Assembly: GCA_009919985.1 (NCBI GenBank)
Contig: RGAX01000063.1
Span: 1-12,628 of the forward strand
Direction of reading: 5' to 3'
Length of the DNA stretch: 12,628 nucleotides
Source of the DNA: Opitutaceae bacterium
GTDB lineage: Bacteria; Verrucomicrobiota; Verrucomicrobiia; Opitutales; Opitutaceae
The notes below the pieces were generated by a model. That model was not told the origin of the DNA. It did no database searches and saw nothing but the letters and a program-made list of their open reading frames with translations. The position numbers and the translations under genes are program-made. This document shows positions 5,948 to 12,628 of this stretch, in pieces; positions within the stretch are counted from its first letter, which is position 1; each line of letters begins with the position of its first letter.

Positions 5948-6853
5948 TTACGAAGCCATGGCCAAACTTCCGCTCCGTGCCGCCAGCGCCGCCCGCGGCG
6001 TCTGTCCCGTCACGCGCTTAAACGCGCGGCTAAACGCAAAGGGATCAGCAAAGCCCAAGCCGAGCGCGACGGCCTTAACGCTCGCACCGGCAATCCCGAG
6101 GCGTTGCTGCGCCAAAGCGATTCGCTCGCCCAAAATAAATCGCCCAAGCGGAGTGCCCGTCTCTGCGCGAAAAAGTCCCGTCAGATAATTAGGCGACACG
6201 TGCACCGCCCGTGCCACATCTTCCAAAGCCAGCGGCCGCGCGGCGTTCGCCTGCACATAATCCACTGCTCTACCAACGAGTTGAGCGCGCGTATCGTGCT
6301 GCGCCTCGCCGCCGTCGAGTACGCGGCGATACAACGCGAGTGTCACCGTGAGCATCGCCTCGCGCAGCGCATCCACGTCAGGCGTGCGTCCCGCGCTCGC
6401 CATGGTGCGCAATACCGTCAAACGCCCACGGGCCTCCGCCGGTAACGCCGCCAAGCTCATGCGATATTCTACTTCGAAACCGCCACGTTTGGAGTAACGC
6501 GTCGCGTGCAGGCTCGGTTCGCCTGCGTGTAAACTCCACCATACGAGCCGATAGCCCACGCCAGGCCGCCCAAACGCCTCGGCGTGCGCCGTGCCCGCGG
6601 GACAAATTACCAGATCACCTGGCTCCAATCCGCAACCAGCGCGTTCAAAACTAAACCGGCACCGTCCGGCCAACAGGAGGCAAAGCTCCGCGTGTTCGTG
6701 CGCATGATCTTCCCCATAAAGCGCTGGGATAAACTTCATCCGCGGCCGTCGCTCCGCAGGCCGCGCGCCGCGCCAGGGGCCGAGCACCTGCGCCGATCCC
6801 AACCCGCCCAAAGCGGAAATCAATTCGCGACCTAAAAATACCGTGAGCGACAC
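5948..6853 (-). CDS. AraC-family transcriptional regulator with cupin sensor domain
   Basis: 301 residues. The N-terminal half carries an AraC-type cupin ligand domain: DHAHEHAELCLLLAGRCRF (49-67) and the turn LEPGDLVICPAGTAHAE, the usual metal- or sugar-sensing barrel. The C-terminal hundred residues hold two helix-turn-helix motifs: LALEDVARAVHVSPNYLTGLF and, after it, VKAVALGLGFADPFAFSRAFK followed by RVTGQTPRAAL, the AraC signature. The start is GTG 6853; no ATG exists upstream before an in-frame stop. It sits 72 bp behind the HutI-like gene and 47 bp before the aminotransferase, all on the minus strand, and presumably controls this unit in response to its substrate. Which promoter it binds cannot be read from the sequence. 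Confidence 0.9.
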   Translation of the reverse strand: MSLTVFLGRELISALGGLGSAQVLGPWRGARPAERRPRMKFIPALYGEDHAHEHAELCLLLAGRCRFSFERAGCGLEPGDLVICPAGTAHAEAFGRPGVGYRLVWWSLHAGEPSLHATRYSKRGGFEVEYRMSLAALPAEARGRLTVLRTMASAGRTPDVDALREAMLTVTLALYRRVLDGGEAQHDTRAQLVGRAVDYVQANAARPLALEDVARAVHVSPNYLTGLFRAETGTPLGRFILGERIALAQQRLGIAGASVKAVALGLGFADPFAFSRAFKRVTGQTPRAALAARSGSLAMAS

Positions 6854-6925
6854 GCCCCCATCGAAACGACCTGCACCGGCGTCTGCAAAACTTTCTTCTG
6901 CGTCCCCAGATGCGGGGCGGCGTGC

Positions 6926-8167
6926 TTAAACCACGCGAGAGCCACCCGCGACTACGAGCTCCACGGGGTTCCCGCCGACTTCATGCGCCAAGAGCCGTTC
7001 GTCGCGGTGCCGCAACAAAATTAGATCTGCGCGTTGGCCGACTTCGATCGTGCCGCGATCGTTCAACCCAAGCACCGCCGCCGCGTTCACCGTGGTCGCG
7101 GTAATCGCCTCCGCTGGCGTCAGACCCGCATAACGCACCGCCAGCGCAATGACGAAGGGCATCGAGTGCGTCGGCGCCGAGGCCACTCCATAATCGCTTG
7201 CAAGTGCTAGCAATCCACCACTGTCCGCAAAAGCTCCAGCGCGCGCGTATCGGCTTTTGGTATGAAAACTCGCCGCCGGCGTGAACACGCCAAAAGTGTC
7301 GCTCGCCGCCAACGTCACGAGGTCCGCCTTCGAGGCGTTTTCTAAGTGATCCACACTGCGTAGATGCAGACGCAAAGCTTCGGGCACCATTCCCGTCGAC
7401 ATCGTCGCGTCCGCACTCACGCGCAGCGGCAACCCATGTTTGCCCGCGCGCTCAAACAGACGCACGCACGCCTCCACTGGCCACGCATCCGTCGCGCTCA
7501 CCGCTTCGACCGCAATCCCAGGAAATTCGTGCCAAACCGCCGGCAACAACTCACGCACAACCATGCGCGTAAACGCCGCCACGTCGCCTTCCGCGGCTGA
7601 CCCGAGTAAGGCCGTGGGCACAACGGTGCCGGCAAATTCCTGCGCCGCACGCGCGATGGCGTGCAGCATCTTTGTCTCGCCGTCGATGCTCAGCCCGTAA
7701 CCGCTCTTTACTTCCATTGTCGTGGTGCCGCCGCGCAGCATCGAGTCGAGGCGCACGCGCAGGCTCGCCGCGAGTTGTTTCCGCGTCGCCTCGCGCACGG
7801 CGCGCACGGTCGCTTGAATGCCGCCGCCTTTTTTCAAAATCTCCCCTGGCGCGACCCCGCTCAATTCTTGTTCCCATTCCGCGAGGCGATCTCCCGCCCA
7901 GCACGCGTGCGTGTGACAATCGACAAAACCGGGCATCAACACGCGCCCGTCCGCCTCGATCACTTCGGCGTCCGCCGACGCGGGCAACTCCGGCCCTACG
8001 GCCGCGATTTTCCCGTCCATGACAAGCACATCGCCGCGCGCGATCACGCCGAGTTCCTTGAGCGCCGGACCGCGCCGGGCTTTGCGCCCTCCGAGCAACG
8101 TCGTCACGGCAGCCCCATCGGGTAGCGCTAGGGTCAGGACGCGGGCGTGGCGGATCAAAAGGCTCAT
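6926..8167 (-). CDS. HutI-like (imidazolonepropionase family) amidohydrolase with altered metal/substrate residues
   Basis: 413 residues, the size of HutI. Family hallmarks: MPGFVDCHTH with H85 and H87, AGDR with R94, KKGGGIQATVRAVREATR (112-129), TTTMEVKSGYGL (148-159), SVDHLE with H274, and D325 in LASDYG. In established HutI enzymes the sequence reads GAHA at one point and HADE at another; here these are GSAA (S190) and VSAD followed by AT (S251), so two conserved histidines, one of them the Zn/Fe ligand, and the catalytic Glu are absent. It may hydrolyse another cyclic amide, bind metal differently, or be inactive. No hutH, hutU or hutG is nearby, also against a histidine role. I chose ATG 8167 over the in-frame ATG 8233 because AAAGG lies 8 bases before it and the family starts there. 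It is first in the minus-strand unit. Confidence 0.78.
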   Translation of the reverse strand: MSLLIRHARVLTLALPDGAAVTTLLGGRKARRGPALKELGVIARGDVLVMDGKIAAVGPELPASADAEVIEADGRVLMPGFVDCHTHACWAGDRLAEWEQELSGVAPGEILKKGGGIQATVRAVREATRKQLAASLRVRLDSMLRGGTTTMEVKSGYGLSIDGETKMLHAIARAAQEFAGTVVPTALLGSAAEGDVAAFTRMVVRELLPAVWHEFPGIAVEAVSATDAWPVEACVRLFERAGKHGLPLRVSADATMSTGMVPEALRLHLRSVDHLENASKADLVTLAASDTFGVFTPAASFHTKSRYARAGAFADSGGLLALASDYGVASAPTHSMPFVIALAVRYAGLTPAEAITATTVNAAAVLGLNDRGTIEVGQRADLILLRHRDERLLAHEVGGNPVELVVAGGSRVV

Positions 8168-8260
8168 GGCGCGAACCTTTACGGTCTTGCCCGTGCGCGC
8201 AAGCCGCACGCCACAGTTGCCAATTTCGCCCAACTACCACCTAGTTTACCTCCTGCCGCC
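8168..8260. promoter_or_regulatory. Divergent promoter region between the HutI-like gene and sufU
   Basis: These 93 bp must hold promoters for both directions. Towards sufU there is TTGCCA (8217-8222) and TAGTTT (8242-8247) with a long 19-base spacer, a weak sigma-70 match that would give a very short leader. Towards the HutI-like gene I see only the ribosome binding site AAAGG. No recognisable regulator site, such as an Fe-S or iron box, was found. Confidence 0.3.
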
Positions 8261-8716
8261 ATGTCCGCCGATCTCTCCGAACTTTATCAACAGGTCATTC
8301 TCGACCACAACCGTCGCCCACGCAACCGCGGCAAGCTGCCGAGCGCCAATCGCGTCGCCCACGGCAACAACCCTTCCTGCGGCGATGAATGCAGCGTGCA
8401 TCTGCGCCTTGATGGCGACCGCATCGCAGAAATCTCTTTCGATGGCTCCGGCTGCGCCATCTCGCAGGCCAGCGCCTCACTGATGACGACACAGCTTAAG
8501 GGCAAGACCGCAGCCGAAGCCCAAAAGCTTTACGAGGAGTTCCACCACATCGTCACCACCGGAGAAGCGCCCGCCGAAATCAGCGACCTCGCCGCGTTCG
8601 CCGGCGTCCACACCTTCCCCGCCCGCATCAAGTGCGCCACCCTCGGATGGCACGCAGCCCTCAACGCCCTCAAAGGCGACCCGCTTCCGGCCACCACCGA
8701 GACCCACAAAGATTGA
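8261..8716 (+). CDS. sufU: SufU Fe-S assembly sulfurtransferase/scaffold protein
   Basis: 151 residues of the SufU type. It accepts persulfide sulfur from SufS and passes it to the SUF cluster-assembly machinery in the cytoplasm. The zinc-site residues are complete: C40 and D42 (NPSCGD), C65 (GSGCAIS) and C125 (RIKCATLGW). The long segment between the second and third Cys, including the EEFHHIVTTGEAP stretch, is the insertion that separates SufU from IscU. The N-terminus LYQQVILDHNRRPRNRG (8-24) is typical. I chose ATG 8261; the frame is open further upstream to 8147, but that part would overlap the divergent gene's start and has no family match. sufS follows after 30 bp, so the two form an operon. 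sufB, sufC and sufD are not in the window. Confidence 0.95.
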   Translation: MSADLSELYQQVILDHNRRPRNRGKLPSANRVAHGNNPSCGDECSVHLRLDGDRIAEISFDGSGCAISQASASLMTTQLKGKTAAEAQKLYEEFHHIVTTGEAPAEISDLAAFAGVHTFPARIKCATLGWHAALNALKGDPLPATTETHKD

Positions 8717-8746
8717 GTCGTTCCCCCTTTTTACGCCGCTTGACCC

Positions 8747-9982
8747 ATGTCCGACCTCGCCCGCACCCGCGCTGATTTCCCGATCCTGCACCAACAGGTC
8801 AACGGCAAGCCCCTCGTCTACCTCGACAACGGCGCCACATCGCAAAAACCCCGGTGCGTGATCGACGCACTGGTCCACTATTACGAGCGCGACAACTCCA
8901 ACGTCCACCGCGGCCTCCATGCGCTCTCTATGCGCGCCACCGACGCCTACGAAGGCGCGCGAGCACGCATCGCGAAATTCATCCACGCCGCCGACCCTGC
9001 GGAAATTATTTTCACGCGCGGCACGACCGAGAGCATTAATATTGTCGCGCACGGTTGGGCCCGCGCGCACCTCAAAGCCGGCGACGTTATCCTCGCTACC
9101 GAGATGGAGCACCACTCCAACCTCGTACCGTGGCAACAAGCCGCCCGCGCCGTCGGCGCCACGGTCCGCTACATTCCTGTGCTCGGCGCCGATGCCGAGG
9201 GCGGACTCGATTACGCCGCCCTCGATACGTTGCTCACGCCCGCAGTGAAGCTCCTGGCGTTCACCCACATCTCCAATACCCTCGGTACCCTCAACGACGC
9301 CGTGCGCCTCTGCGCTCGCGCCCGCGCGATCGGCGCCGTCTCAGTCGTCGATGCCGCCCAATCCATCGGCCACACCCGCATCGACGTACAGGCCCTCGGT
9401 TGCGATTTTCTCGCGTTCTCCGGCCACAAGATGTGCGGCCCCACGGGCATCGGCGTGCTTTACGGTCGGCGCGCTTTGCTCGATCAACTCGCCCCCGACG
9501 AAACCGGCGGCGGCATGGTCGTCAGTGTCACCTACGAGGGCGCCACATGGAAACCGTCCCCCGAACGTCACGAAGCCGGCACGCCCAACATCGCCGATGC
9601 CATCGCTCTTGGCGCTGCCTGCGATTACCTTGACGAGATCGGCCGCGATGTCATCGCCGCCCACGATCATCACCTCGCACAGATCGCGATGGAAAAACTC
9701 TCCGTCATCCCCGGCATCCGCATCATCGGCCCACGCGCCGGCCAGCCCCGCGGCGGGCTGGTGAGTTTCGCCTTCGCCGAGGTCCACGCCCACGACGTCG
9801 TCACCTTTGCCGATGAGGACGGCCTGGCCCTCCGCGGCGGCCACCACTGCAACCAGCCGCTTATGCGCAAGCTCGGCCTCACCAGCACCACTCGCGCAAG
9901 TTTCTATTTGTACAACACCGAGGCCGAGATCGACGTACTCGTCTCGAGCCTCTATCGCATCCAGAAATTCTTCGTCGGTTAA
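8747..9982 (+). CDS. sufS: SufS-type (group II) cysteine desulfurase
   Basis: 411 residues. PLP enzyme that removes sulfur from L-cysteine, giving alanine and an enzyme persulfide handed to SufU for Fe-S cluster assembly. Seen in the sequence: YLDNGATSQKP (25-35), the NVHRGLHALSMRAT segment, EMEHHSN (119-125) with the PLP-stacking His, DAAQSIGH, the Schiff-base lysine K228 in SGHKMCGPTG, and the catalytic cysteine C368 in LRGGHHCNQP. The family consensus at that last motif is R-A-G-H-H-C; here Gly replaces the Ala, a mild change. Full length and intact. Its partner sufU ends 30 bp upstream. The S46 peptidase gene starts 73 bp after the stop on the same strand; no terminator is seen between them, so some read-through is possible though the functions are unrelated. 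Confidence 0.96.
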   Translation: MSDLARTRADFPILHQQVNGKPLVYLDNGATSQKPRCVIDALVHYYERDNSNVHRGLHALSMRATDAYEGARARIAKFIHAADPAEIIFTRGTTESINIVAHGWARAHLKAGDVILATEMEHHSNLVPWQQAARAVGATVRYIPVLGADAEGGLDYAALDTLLTPAVKLLAFTHISNTLGTLNDAVRLCARARAIGAVSVVDAAQSIGHTRIDVQALGCDFLAFSGHKMCGPTGIGVLYGRRALLDQLAPDETGGGMVVSVTYEGATWKPSPERHEAGTPNIADAIALGAACDYLDEIGRDVIAAHDHHLAQIAMEKLSVIPGIRIIGPRAGQPRGGLVSFAFAEVHAHDVVTFADEDGLALRGGHHCNQPLMRKLGLTSTTRASFYLYNTEAEIDVLVSSLYRIQKFFVG

Positions 9983-10055
9983 ACCCGATGCCTTTCCTCT
10001 CGCACGCCCCTTCCGGCTCGCCTCCTGCAGCCGTTTTAGCTTTGGCTTCTACCCT

Positions 10056-12128
10056 ATGAAAATTCGTTCGCTCATCGTCACCCTCGCCGCGCTGTGCGTC
10101 GGCACCGCCGGCCGCGCCGATGAAGGCATGTGGCTGTACTCCGCCCCGCCCCGCGCCCAGATCAAAGCCAAATACGGCTTCGACCTCACCGACGCCTGGC
10201 TCGATCACGTGCGCCTCTCCTCAGTGCGCTTTAATAGCGGCGGCTCCGCCTCCTTCGTCTCAGGCGACGGCCTTGTCATTACCAACCACCACGTTGGCGC
10301 CGACTCGCTCCAAAAGATGGGCTCCCAAGAGCACAACTACCTGCGCGACGGCTTTTACGCCAAAAACGCCGCAGAAGAGATCAAGTGCAACGACCTCGAA
10401 GTAAACGTCCTGCAATCCATCGAAGACGTCACCGCCCGCATCAACGCCGCCGTTTCCACCACCCTTAGCGGCGGCGAAGCCGCCCTTGCCCGCCGCAAAA
10501 TCATCGCCGAAGTTGAAAAAGAATCCCGCGATAAAACCGGCCTCCGCAGCGACGTAGTCACCCTTTACCAAGGGGGCGCGTACCATCTTTATCGCTTCAA
10601 ACGCTACACCGACATCCGCCTGGTCTTCGCTCCAGAGGCCCAGATCGCCTTCTTCGGCGGAGACCCCGACAACTTCGAATTCCCCCGCTACGACCTCGAT
10701 GTTTGTTTCTTCCGCGTCTACGAAAATAATCAACCCGTCCAGTCCACCCACTACTTAAAATGGTCCGCCCGCGGCGCCGCGGATAACGAACTGGTCTTCG
10801 TCTCCGGCCACCCAGGCCGCACCAGCCGCCTGCTCACCACCCCCGAGCTCACCTACCTACGCGACAACCAATTCCCCGACCAACTCGCCACCCTCAAACG
10901 TCGTGAAGTACTCCTGAGTTCCTGGAGCGCCCGCAGCCAAGAAAATAACCGCCGCGCGCGCGAGGACCTCTTCGGCATTCAAAACTCCCGCAAAGTCCGC
11001 GACGGCGGTCTGGCCGCCCTACAAGACCCATCCTTCTTCGGCGCCAAAGTCGCCTCCGAAAAAGCCCTAAAACAAAAGCTGGCAGATTCCCCTAACGGCG
11101 CCGAAGCCCTCGCGGCCTTTGAGCGCATCGCCGCTGCGCAAAAGAGCATCGCCCTCATCGCCAACCGCCAACGCCTCCTCGAGGGCGGCGGCGGCTTCTC
11201 TGCCGACTCTTTTGGCCTCGCCCGCCGCCTCCTGCGCGCCGGTGACGAACGCCCCAAACCCAACGGCGAACGGCTTGCCGAATTCGCCGAAGCCCGCCGC
11301 GAATCCTTCGAGCTCATGCTCTTCAGCGACAAGCCCATCTACGCAGATTACGAGATCCTTTCCCTCGCCGATTCCCTCACCTACCTCGCCGCCAACCTTG
11401 GCGCCGACGACCCTCTCGTCCTCTCCGTCCTCGCCGGCAAATCCCCCCGCGCCCGCGCCGCCGAACTCATTAACACGACTCAAGTGCGCGACGTCGCCTT
11501 CCGTAAAAAACTCTACACCGGCGGAGCCACCGCCGTCACCGCGGCCCACGACCCCATGATCGAAGTCGCCCGCCTCATCGACACCGAAGCCCGCGCCCTG
11601 CGTAAAATCGTCGAGGCTCAGACCGAAATTAAACAACAAGCCCAAGCCCTCATCGGAAAAGCCCGCTTCGCCCTTGAAGGCGCCAACACCTACCCCGACG
11701 CCACCTTCACGCTACGCCTCAGTTACGGCACCGTTAAAGGCTACGAGGAAAACGGAGCCCCTGTCGCCGCCATGACGACCCTCGCCGGTCTCTACGCCCG
11801 CAGCGCCGAGCAAGACAACAAATCGCCCTTCGACCTCCCGCCACGCTGGGTCGCGAAAAAATCCGCCCTCGATCTCAACGTGCCCTTCAATTTCGTGAGC
11901 ACCAACGACATCATTGGCGGCAACTCCGGCAGCCCGATCGTGAACCAAAAAGCGGAATTTGTTGGCATCATCTTCGACGGCAACATCCAATCACTCTCCG
12001 CCGATTTTGGCTACGACGACAAACAATCCCGCGCCCTGAGCGTGCACAGCGCCGGCATTTTGGAAGCATTGAAAAAAGTCTACGAAGTACCAGCCCTCGT
12101 CTCCGAGCTGACCCAAGGCCACCGTTAA
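10056..12128 (+). CDS. S46-family dipeptidyl-peptidase (DPP7/DPP11-like), secreted
   Basis: 690 residues. A signal peptide (MKIRSL, hydrophobic core, then AGRA|DEGMW, cut after residue 21) sends it to the periplasm, where S46 enzymes remove dipeptides from peptide N-termini. The catalytic triad is visible: H79 in ITNHHVGAD, D215 in NFEFPRYDLD, S624 in GGNSGSPIVN; N206 is the likely ligand of the substrate amino group. After the Ser, FDGN puts Gly642 at the place that is Gly in DPP7 (hydrophobic P1) and Arg in DPP11 (acidic P1), so a DPP7-like preference is inferred. The residue after the catalytic His is Val80 instead of the Cys common in characterised members, so that disulfide is absent. 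The frame is open from 9807, but ATG 10056 gives the signal peptide. A hairpin terminator follows 30 bp downstream. Confidence 0.93.
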   Translation: MKIRSLIVTLAALCVGTAGRADEGMWLYSAPPRAQIKAKYGFDLTDAWLDHVRLSSVRFNSGGSASFVSGDGLVITNHHVGADSLQKMGSQEHNYLRDGFYAKNAAEEIKCNDLEVNVLQSIEDVTARINAAVSTTLSGGEAALARRKIIAEVEKESRDKTGLRSDVVTLYQGGAYHLYRFKRYTDIRLVFAPEAQIAFFGGDPDNFEFPRYDLDVCFFRVYENNQPVQSTHYLKWSARGAADNELVFVSGHPGRTSRLLTTPELTYLRDNQFPDQLATLKRREVLLSSWSARSQENNRRAREDLFGIQNSRKVRDGGLAALQDPSFFGAKVASEKALKQKLADSPNGAEALAAFERIAAAQKSIALIANRQRLLEGGGGFSADSFGLARRLLRAGDERPKPNGERLAEFAEARRESFELMLFSDKPIYADYEILSLADSLTYLAANLGADDPLVLSVLAGKSPRARAAELINTTQVRDVAFRKKLYTGGATAVTAAHDPMIEVARLIDTEARALRKIVEAQTEIKQQAQALIGKARFALEGANTYPDATFTLRLSYGTVKGYEENGAPVAAMTTLAGLYARSAEQDNKSPFDLPPRWVAKKSALDLNVPFNFVSTNDIIGGNSGSPIVNQKAEFVGIIFDGNIQSLSADFGYDDKQSRALSVHSAGILEALKKVYEVPALVSELTQGHR

Positions 12129-12157
12129 TCAAGCCCGCCCTCGTCTTCTTTGCCCTT

Positions 12158-12187
12158 AAGGGCCGGTCTCACTGACCGGCCCTTTTT
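12158..12187 (+). terminator. Rho-independent terminator after the S46 peptidase gene
   Basis: A perfect 10-bp stem, AGGGCCGGTC (12159-12168) with GACCGGCCCT (12174-12183), encloses a 5-base loop and leads into a five-T run (12183-12187). An A-T pair can extend the stem. It begins 30 bp after the peptidase stop. Confidence 0.9.
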
Positions 12188-12536
12188 CATGGGCAAACCT
12201 AGCCCCCACAATCTCAGAATGAGTCCACGAGAACCTCGTTAAAGTCCCTAAACCACCGTTGAAATTGAAACCGACGGCGGCCGGCTTCGAACCCTCCGCG
12301 TAGTGTAAAAACAGGATAAGCGCTGATCTTGTTGGATTGGGAAGATGCACGAATTTGCCGACTCAATTTAATGAGGACGACCGTCCATAGTGAAATCGGA
12401 TCAAGCGACATTCACTCTACAACCATGCGACAATTGTGCGGTGAATATGCAAATTAGGTTTCAGAAAGGTTAAGTCCAAGTTACGGGCCAATCACGCATT
12501 GACGCTATCGGAGGCGTTTCATGTTGAGTTTCGGAG
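12188..12536. other. Long intergenic region, lower GC, no gene recognised
   Basis: About 350 bp between the terminator and the last partial gene. GC falls to roughly 43% in the part I counted (12361-12420). Short open frames on the minus strand (64-65 codons) show no domain, signal or start site worth accepting. A TTCGAA near 12285 recalls a tRNA T-loop but has no matching stem. An 8-bp palindrome ACAATTGT lies near 12430. A strong GGAGG ribosome binding site is at 12510-12514. The region presumably holds the promoter of the downstream gene, but I could not place one. Confidence 0.5.
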
Positions 12537-12628
12537 ATGAAAAAACAACTAGCTCTAATCTACCACATCGCAGCGATGCTCGCTGGATCGGCCCTTGTTA
12601 CAGCCCAAACTCAAACGCCCTCCAAGCA
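12537..12628 (+). CDS. Partial exported protein, N-terminal 30 residues (runs off right edge)
   Basis: From ATG 12537 the frame stays open to the window edge and encodes a textbook signal peptide: MKKQ, a hydrophobic core (LALIYHIAAMLAGSALV), then TA|QTQTPSK with a likely signal peptidase I cut after residue 23. Many outer-membrane receptors and periplasmic enzymes begin this way, but nothing of the mature protein is visible. GGAG touches the ATG directly, too close for an ideal ribosome binding site. A much better one (GGAGG at 12510-12514, 6-base spacer) serves ATG 12521 in another frame that is also open to the edge but reads as a polar, featureless peptide. I prefer 12537 because of the signal peptide; a short overlapping leader or a frameshift is the alternative. 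Confidence 0.65.
   Translation, partial: MKKQLALIYHIAAMLAGSALVTAQTQTPSK

Noticed and set aside
6905..6918. CCCC-AGATGC-GGGG hairpin between the AraC and HutI-like genes
   Set aside because: Only a 4-bp stem with no T-run in either direction; not convincing as a terminator.
8477..9268. Minus-strand 263-codon open frame
   Set aside because: Antisense to sufU/sufS, Gly/Val/Glu-rich shadow translation without any recognisable domain.
9807..10055. N-terminal extension of the S46 peptidase frame overlapping sufS
   Set aside because: The extension is an out-of-frame reading of sufS; ATG 10056 starts a proper signal peptide.
12270..12310. Possible tRNA T-arm (TTCGAA within GC-rich flanks)
   Set aside because: The flanking bases do not pair as a T-stem and no acceptor or anticodon stem can be found around it.

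Overview
The window is mostly GC-rich (about 65% in the coding blocks I sampled by hand) bacterial chromosome with ordinary protein-coding genes. It holds no rRNA, tRNA, CRISPR array or recognisable insertion sequence. The protein families (SufU/SufS, an S46 dipeptidyl-peptidase, a neutral-ceramidase-like protein, a DegT-type aminotransferase, a HutI-like amidohydrolase), weak or absent Shine-Dalgarno sites and high GC suggest a Verrucomicrobiota-like organism, perhaps Opitutales. That placement is inference; no marker gene is present. Both ends are clearly AT-richer (about 35% GC for bases 1-180) and each carries the start of a secreted protein that runs off the window.

Layout. (1) 1-169, minus: start of a secreted protein with an AT-rich, Bacteroidota-looking signal peptide. 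(2) 416-2498, plus: a Rieske mononuclear-iron oxygenase followed by a stand-alone MetE-type zinc methyltransferase domain, closed by a strong terminator. (3) 2581-3177, plus: a ribbon-helix-helix antitoxin and RelE-type toxin with a palindromic operator touching the antitoxin start codon. A 44-bp imperfect direct repeat, 650 bp apart, flanks this module; the second copy is also the 3' end of the next, convergent gene. (4) 3187-8167, minus: a probable four-gene transcription unit in the order HutI-like amidohydrolase, AraC regulator, DegT-family PLP aminotransferase, ceramidase-like metalloenzyme. The last two are coupled by a one-base stop/start overlap. (5) 8261-9982, plus: sufU and sufS, the sulfur donor and scaffold/transfer pair of Fe-S cluster assembly. 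(6) 10056-12128, plus: a secreted S46 dipeptidyl-peptidase with its own terminator. (7) 12537-12628, plus: start of another exported protein.

Working together. SufS and SufU mobilise cysteine sulfur for Fe-S clusters (the Rieske enzyme is one local client). The minus-strand unit looks like a regulated pathway for an amide- or amino-containing compound: amidohydrolase, PLP transaminase and ceramidase-fold hydrolase under a cupin-AraC regulator. Two of its enzymes lack residues that define the activity their names imply: the HutI homologue has Ser at two conserved His positions, and the ceramidase homologue has Asn at the nucleophilic Ser. This unit is the best candidate here for undescribed biochemistry. 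The Rieske/MetE-domain pair is the second.
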